Source: an uncultured Mediterraneibacter sp.
Lineage (GTDB): Bacteria > Bacillota > Clostridia > Lachnospirales > Lachnospiraceae
Reading direction: 5' to 3'
Assembly (NCBI GenBank): GCA_944383695.1
Contig: CALWQP010000002.1
Location: forward strand, 62,001 to 126,000
Length of the DNA: 64,000 nt
Within the stretch, counting starts at the first letter, position 1. The number at the start of each line of letters is the position of its first letter. The position numbers were made by a program, and so were the translations under genes. Positions 60,105-64,000 of this stretch are shown in pieces. The notes under the pieces were generated by a model. That model was not told the DNA's origin. It did no database searches and saw only the letters and a list, made by a program, of their open reading frames with translations.

Positions 60105-61130
60105 TTATTCAGGCCTCTCTTTCTCAATGCCCAGTTCTTTGCTCAGACTCCTTGTCAGAAGGATATCTTCCGTATTTCCACTCTTATTTCCGGTTCTGTT
60201 TCCCGTGTCTTTAGTAATATGCTTCACCCGTTTCTCCGGAGCAGATACTCCAACCTTGGGGACTGCTTTCACATAATAATAGTATTCATCGTCCTCAAAC
60301 TGGATATTCTCTGTTCCCGAATAATCGACGGAAAAGAAAAGGAATTCCAGCACAAGTCCAAGTACGATTCCAAGTACCGCGCTCACTACCATAGACACAT
60401 AAGAGAGCCGCCCCTCTAATATCATATTCCCCGCCGCCGCAACGACCAGGCAGACCACAGACCCTGACACAGCCGCTATCTTCCAGGCATTGCTGACCGC
60501 CCGGCTCCTCACCACGTTTACAACAAGAATGCCGATAGCAACAGCCATGATCATGAGCCACATCTCTCTATTTCCCAGCGCCTGCTTCGTAAAGCTCATA
60601 AGATTTGCCGCGATCCCATCCGCGTCTGCGCTCTTCAAAGCCGTTGCAGAACCTTTTACAAAATCCACCATATAATATGATATGATTCCGCACGCTGCCG
60701 GAACGATCCATACCGGAGTTCCCATAAGCCCGAACGCAACTGGAATAACAAAGGGAATCTTCAAGCCGAACGCCAGCGCAGCCACGAGGACGAGCCACGA
60801 CTTTTTGGGCGTAAACCGGAAGTAGAAAATATACATCAGAAGGAAGATTACTGCCGATACGATCGCGATGGGCAGTGACAATGCATAAAAATGCACCAGG
60901 ATCAGTACTGCTGCCGCCATGGTCATGACGAGCATCGGAAGGAACGTGCAGATGACTGCAAGACCAATGGTACACACCACTGAAGACGCCATTTTCATAA
61001 ATCCTATATTATAATTGATCAGCCCAAAAATGAGTATTCCCAGCACAAACTGAATGCCTTTCAGGATATAGACGGAATAAGATGCATAAAACTTCTGCAG
61101 CTTCTTTTTCCAGACAAGTAATGTACTCAT
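60105..61130 (-). CDS. Unknown polytopic membrane protein upstream of cdaA
   Basis: 341 residues with about eight to nine helices, the first at about 24-42. The last 80 residues are soluble and basic-acidic, with IQFEDDEYYYYVKAVPKVGVS and a region rich in Lys and Asn (KDTGNRTGNKSGNTED), facing the cytoplasm. No transport or enzymatic motif is recognised. It is 8 bp upstream of cdaA and 7 bp downstream of the 61138 gene, so it is in the same transcription unit and a candidate partner or regulator of c-di-AMP synthesis. Confidence 0.7.
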   Translation of the reverse strand: MSTLLVWKKKLQKFYASYSVYILKGIQFVLGILIFGLINYNIGFMKMASSVVCTIGLAVICTFLPMLVMTMAAAVLILVHFYALSLPIAIVSAVIFLLMYIFYFRFTPKKSWLVLVAALAFGLKIPFVIPVAFGLMGTPVWIVPAACGIISYYMVDFVKGSATALKSADADGIAANLMSFTKQALGNREMWLMIMAVAIGILVVNVVRSRAVSNAWKIAAVSGSVVCLVVAAAGNMILEGRLSYVSMVVSAVLGIVLGLVLEFLFFSVDYSGTENIQFEDDEYYYYVKAVPKVGVSAPEKRVKHITKDTGNRTGNKSGNTEDILLTRSLSKELGIEKERPE

Positions 61131-61137
61131 GATCTGT

Positions 61138-61530
61138 TTATCTCCTTTTTTTATTCATCTTTTCGAGGCGGGATATGTCTCTTAAGTATTTCTTTACCCG
61201 CTGTTTCGCACGGATATGCTTCTTCGAATAGAAATTCCCTGCTCCGATCCCATATATGATCATCACCGCAAGATAGAGCGCCAGCACCACGGCGCCCATA
61301 AAAAGAAGCTTCATGATCGTAAGTCCGTCCATCAGGGTTTCCCCATAACAGAGGAAAACGATACCCACGAGCAATACATAGCCCACTGTGATCCAGATCA
61401 GTGTGACCCAGGTATTCAGACTGGTGTAATCTTTTTTGTAATAGCTGGCAGTCTTCAAATCCTCTTCTCCGTATTCTTTCTCGTAGATCGCAGCTTTGGT
61501 CATCAGACGTATTTTTCTCTTATCCAACAT
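61138..61530 (-). CDS. Unknown two-helix membrane protein
   Basis: 130 residues with a cytoplasmic N-terminus (about 40 residues), helices at about 41-62 and 70-94, and a basic C-terminal tail with a helical RAKQRVKKYLRDISRLEKMNKK. I do not recognise the family. It is the first gene of the run toward 60105 and cdaA, 7 bp apart, so likely part of the same operon. Confidence 0.65.
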   Translation of the reverse strand: MLDKRKIRLMTKAAIYEKEYGEEDLKTASYYKKDYTSLNTWVTLIWITVGYVLLVGIVFLCYGETLMDGLTIMKLLFMGAVVLALYLAVMIIYGIGAGNFYSKKHIRAKQRVKKYLRDISRLEKMNKKRR

Positions 61531-61604
61531 AACGCTTTTACACGTCCTTCCTATGTAATCAACTTTTCCTATTTCAGTCCATTATGTTTTAGTATACCAT
61601 ACAG

Positions 61605-62330
61605 TCAGATGCCTTGTCCAATGCTTATAGTCAAAAAGTAGACATTTTGGACTCCCGCTTTTTTCAGCATTTTCGCCGCTCTTCCAACCGTTGCGCCTGT
61701 CGTATATATATCATCTATGAGGAGGACATTTTCACAGGCCCGCCAGCCACGCGACACGCCAAATGCTCCGCAGAGGTTTCCGGTCCTCCCCCTGCGGTCC
61801 AGATATTTCTGAGGCAGGGTCTTTCTGATGCGGAAAAGGATGTCCGTCCGGCAGGGAATGCCCATCAGACGCGACAGTTCTTCTGCTACGACCTCCGACT
61901 GGTTAAATCCTCTCCGCCGTTTTCTGGATGAATGAAGAGGTATGGGCACAATCTCCTCTATCCCCCATGCCCTGATCTGTCCGGCATAATGTTCCGCCAG
62001 CTCAGCGGCAAAAATCCTGCCATAGTTTCTCTTATTCCTGTACTTGAACTGGTATACCGCGCCGGATACCGGCTCGCAGTGAAGCCACAGTCCACACCCC
62101 CGGGTAATGGATGAACTATGAGACGCGCAGTCCCGGCAATATTCCCGGGTCTCCTCCCTGAGCGGCTTTCCGCAGCGCATACAGCGCGGTTCTTTTACAT
62201 AAACAATCTTCTTCCGGCATCCGGCGCAGATCCCATCCCGAGAGATCCTCCCACAGAATGGGCATACCGGCGGATAAAGAAAATCAAGCAGACGCCGGAG
62301 AACCCCACTGAATACTGCAACCGGGTTCAA
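61605..62330 (-). CDS. comF: ComF-family phosphoribosyltransferase
   Basis: 241 residues, TTG start at 62330 overlapping the recD2 stop (TTGA). The N-terminal double zinc ribbon has CPFCGRISRDGICAGC and a second CMRCGKPL...CRDCASH. The PRTase domain has RRRGFNQSEVVAEELSR and the PRPP loop NVLLIDDIYTTGATV. ComF takes part in DNA uptake during competence in some species and is widely found where competence is unknown. It is translationally coupled to recD2. Confidence 0.9.
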   Translation of the reverse strand: MNPVAVFSGVLRRLLDFLYPPVCPFCGRISRDGICAGCRKKIVYVKEPRCMRCGKPLREETREYCRDCASHSSSITRGCGLWLHCEPVSGAVYQFKYRNKRNYGRIFAAELAEHYAGQIRAWGIEEIVPIPLHSSRKRRRGFNQSEVVAEELSRLMGIPCRTDILFRIRKTLPQKYLDRRGRTGNLCGAFGVSRGWRACENVLLIDDIYTTGATVGRAAKMLKKAGVQNVYFLTISIGQGI

Positions 62331-64000
62331 AGTCTGTCCCTGAATTCCCGGATTCTTTCCGCCAGGCTGGTGTATCTTGCCTGCTCGTTTTTGTTTTGTA
62401 TCATTTCCTGAAATACAGTATCACTCCCAACGATAGTAAGACATTTTTTTGCCCTTGTCACTGCTGTATATAATAAATTCCGATTATAGAGAAGCTTCGG
62501 CCCCTGTAAGAGGGGGATGATGACCGCCGGATATTCGCTTCCCTGGGACTTGTGCACTGTGATCGCATATGCAAGCTCCAGTTCTTCTGCAGTATCGTAT
62601 CCGTATTTTACTTTCCGCGCCTCATCGAACTCTACTTCTATGGTCTCTGTGTACTGGTTGATCTCTGTGATCACACCCATATCTCCATTGAACACTCCCA
62701 TACCCTTATCCACAGTCAGCCCGAACTTTGTAGTCACTTCCCACTCCATCTGATAATTGTTCTTGATCTGCATCACTTTGTCGCCTTCCCGGAACAGGCG
62801 TCCGTTAATTTCCTTCTCCGCCTTTTTGGGGTCTTCGGGATTCAGATATCGCTGGAGGATCGTATTCAGACGCTCTACGCCGAGAAGCCCTTTTCTTGTG
62901 GGAGTCATGACCTGGATCTCGCTTGGCTGCGCTCCTACATACCGCGGCAGCTTCTTCTGGATGAGCATGATCGTCACTCCGATGATGGTATCCGCGTCCT
63001 GTCTCCTGAGGAAGAAGAAATCCCGGCTTTTGTTATCCAGGACCACCGGCTCTCCCGCGTTGATCTTATGGGCGTTCACTACGATATCACTCTCTCCCGC
63101 CTGGCGGAATATCCGGGTCAGTGTTACCACCGGGAAACAGCGTGAAATGATAATATCTTTGAGAACACTTCCCGGACCTACCGACGGAAGCTGATCCACA
63201 TCACCTACCAGCACCAGCCTTGTCCCGGGTACAACAGCCGAAAGAAGAGCGTGCATGAGCGTAAGATCGACCATGGACATCTCATCAATGATGATCACAT
63301 CCGCTTCCAGGGGATTCTGCCGGTTTCTCATAAACCCTCCCACGCTGTCCGTTTCCTCCGGATTCACGTTCACTTCCAGCAGCCGGTGGATCGTCTGAGC
63401 TTCATAACCTGTAGCTTCTGTCATGCGTTTTGCTGCACGCCCGGTAGGCGCCGCCAGAAGAATGCTCATGCCCTCGCTCTCAAAAAAGCGGATCATCGTA
63501 TTGATGGTAGTCGTTTTCCCTGTTCCGGGCCCTCCTGTCAGCACAAGAAGACCATGCTTGATCGATTCAATGACAGCCTTATGCTGCATGACGTCCAGCT
63601 CAATCTGCTCGGTCTCTTCCACTTTCCTGAGCCTGCGCTCCATTAAGTCTTCCGGCATCTCACAGTTAATGTTCAGGTCGTGGAGCATTTTCGCCGTGTT
63701 CAATTCCAGATAATAATAATGTGACGGATAGATCCGGATGCCATCTTCGCATTCCTTCATCACGGTCTTCTTCTCGATGCACAGATCCATCACATGCTTG
63801 CTAATATCCTGTATCTCCACACCCAGCAGTTCTCCGGCGCGCCTGACAAGCATATCCTGCAGAAGATAGACATGCCCCTCCCCGACCGCCTGCTGAAGGG
63901 TATAGAAAAGCCCGCTCTTGATCCGGTAATCTGAATCCGTATGTATCCCGATCCGCGAGGCAATCTCATCTGCGGTCTTAAATCCCACGCCTTCAATGTT
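62327..64000 (-). CDS. recD2: ATP-dependent RecD2-like DNA helicase, C-terminal part (partial)
   Basis: Open to the right edge, so the N-terminal part is missing; at least 557 residues are visible. The first visible residues NIEGVGFKTADEIA are the helix-hairpin-helix region of RecD2. Helicase motifs: I LTGGPGTGKTTTINTMI, II IIDEMSMVD, III LVLVGDVDQLPSVGPG, and V/VI AITVHKSQGSEYPAVI and AVTRAKKCLTIV. RecD2 is a 5'-3' SF1B helicase for DNA repair that does not need RecBC. The stop overlaps the comF start. Confidence 0.95.
   Translation of the reverse strand, partial: NIEGVGFKTADEIASRIGIHTDSDYRIKSGLFYTLQQAVGEGHVYLLQDMLVRRAGELLGVEIQDISKHVMDLCIEKKTVMKECEDGIRIYPSHYYYLELNTAKMLHDLNINCEMPEDLMERRLRKVEETEQIELDVMQHKAVIESIKHGLLVLTGGPGTGKTTTINTMIRFFESEGMSILLAAPTGRAAKRMTEATGYEAQTIHRLLEVNVNPEETDSVGGFMRNRQNPLEADVIIIDEMSMVDLTLMHALLSAVVPGTRLVLVGDVDQLPSVGPGSVLKDIIISRCFPVVTLTRIFRQAGESDIVVNAHKINAGEPVVLDNKSRDFFFLRRQDADTIIGVTIMLIQKKLPRYVGAQPSEIQVMTPTRKGLLGVERLNTILQRYLNPEDPKKAEKEINGRLFREGDKVMQIKNNYQMEWEVTTKFGLTVDKGMGVFNGDMGVITEINQYTETIEVEFDEARKVKYGYDTAEELELAYAITVHKSQGSEYPAVIIPLLQGPKLLYNRNLLYTAVTRAKKCLTIVGSDTVFQEMIQNKNEQARYTSLAERIREFRDRL

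Overview
The window looks like a chromosomal segment of a spore-forming Clostridia, most likely a Lachnospiraceae relative. The reasons are a spoIIGA gene near ftsZ, a cotJABC spore-coat operon, CdaA/CdaR, several LytR-CpsA-Psr proteins and an FtsQ/SEDS/PBP-rich division cluster. This taxonomic call is inference from gene content, not from a marker search. Almost all genes are on the minus strand.

Region 1 (1-2360): the 5' part of spoIIGA (sigma-E processing peptidase) runs off the left edge behind a candidate Spo0A-controlled promoter. Next come a MerR regulator and a divergent alpha/beta hydrolase, which share a textbook MerR operator with a 19-bp spacer. Region 2 (2419-14316): the division and cell-wall (dcw) cluster, transcribed mraZ, rsmH, ftsL, two class B PBPs, mraY, murD, ftsW, ftsQ, ftsZ. 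The usual murG position between ftsW and ftsQ holds only repeats and a large palindrome. mraZ has a sigma-A promoter overlapping a 10-bp-phased array of MraZ-type GTGG boxes. Region 3 (14523-19277): a small membrane protein, DegV, a second SEDS protein with a long basic N-terminus, and asparagine synthase.

Region 4 (19418-27859): an 8.4-kb integrative element in the 3' end of a tRNA-Pro(GGG) gene. It is bounded by a 24-bp direct repeat and carries a tyrosine integrase, an excisionase-like protein, a P-loop replication-type ATPase, a DUF1643-like protein, several unknown small proteins and one XRE regulator. It has no visible phage structural or conjugation genes. Its intergenic regions are unusually structured: a duplicated ~240-bp segment, an ~80-bp three-tier hairpin and several long dyads. 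This is the most novel part of the window.

Region 5 (28034-34004): cotJABC on the plus strand, then an HtrA protease, a cohesin-like surface protein with a very acidic tail, and an LCP ligase. Region 6 (34083-50965): a surface-polysaccharide locus. It encodes an initiating sugar transferase, CpsF/WecG, several glycosyltransferases, UDP-GlcNAc 2-epimerase, a UDP-galactopyranose-mutase-like enzyme, a pyruvyl transferase, a Wzm/Wzt-type ABC exporter, and a GtrA/GtrB/YfhO three-component glycosylation module. Assembly therefore appears to run from lipid-linked precursor synthesis through ABC export to decoration outside the membrane and LCP-mediated attachment to peptidoglycan.

Region 7 (51056-64000): a 1037-residue amidase/glucosaminidase autolysin with a recent 372-bp internal duplication, a GerMN lipoprotein, another LCP protein, a nucleotidyltransferase, HPr, CdaR and CdaA (c-di-AMP synthesis), two unknown membrane proteins, ComF, and the C-terminal part of RecD2, which runs off the right edge. 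No rRNA or CRISPR array was seen.
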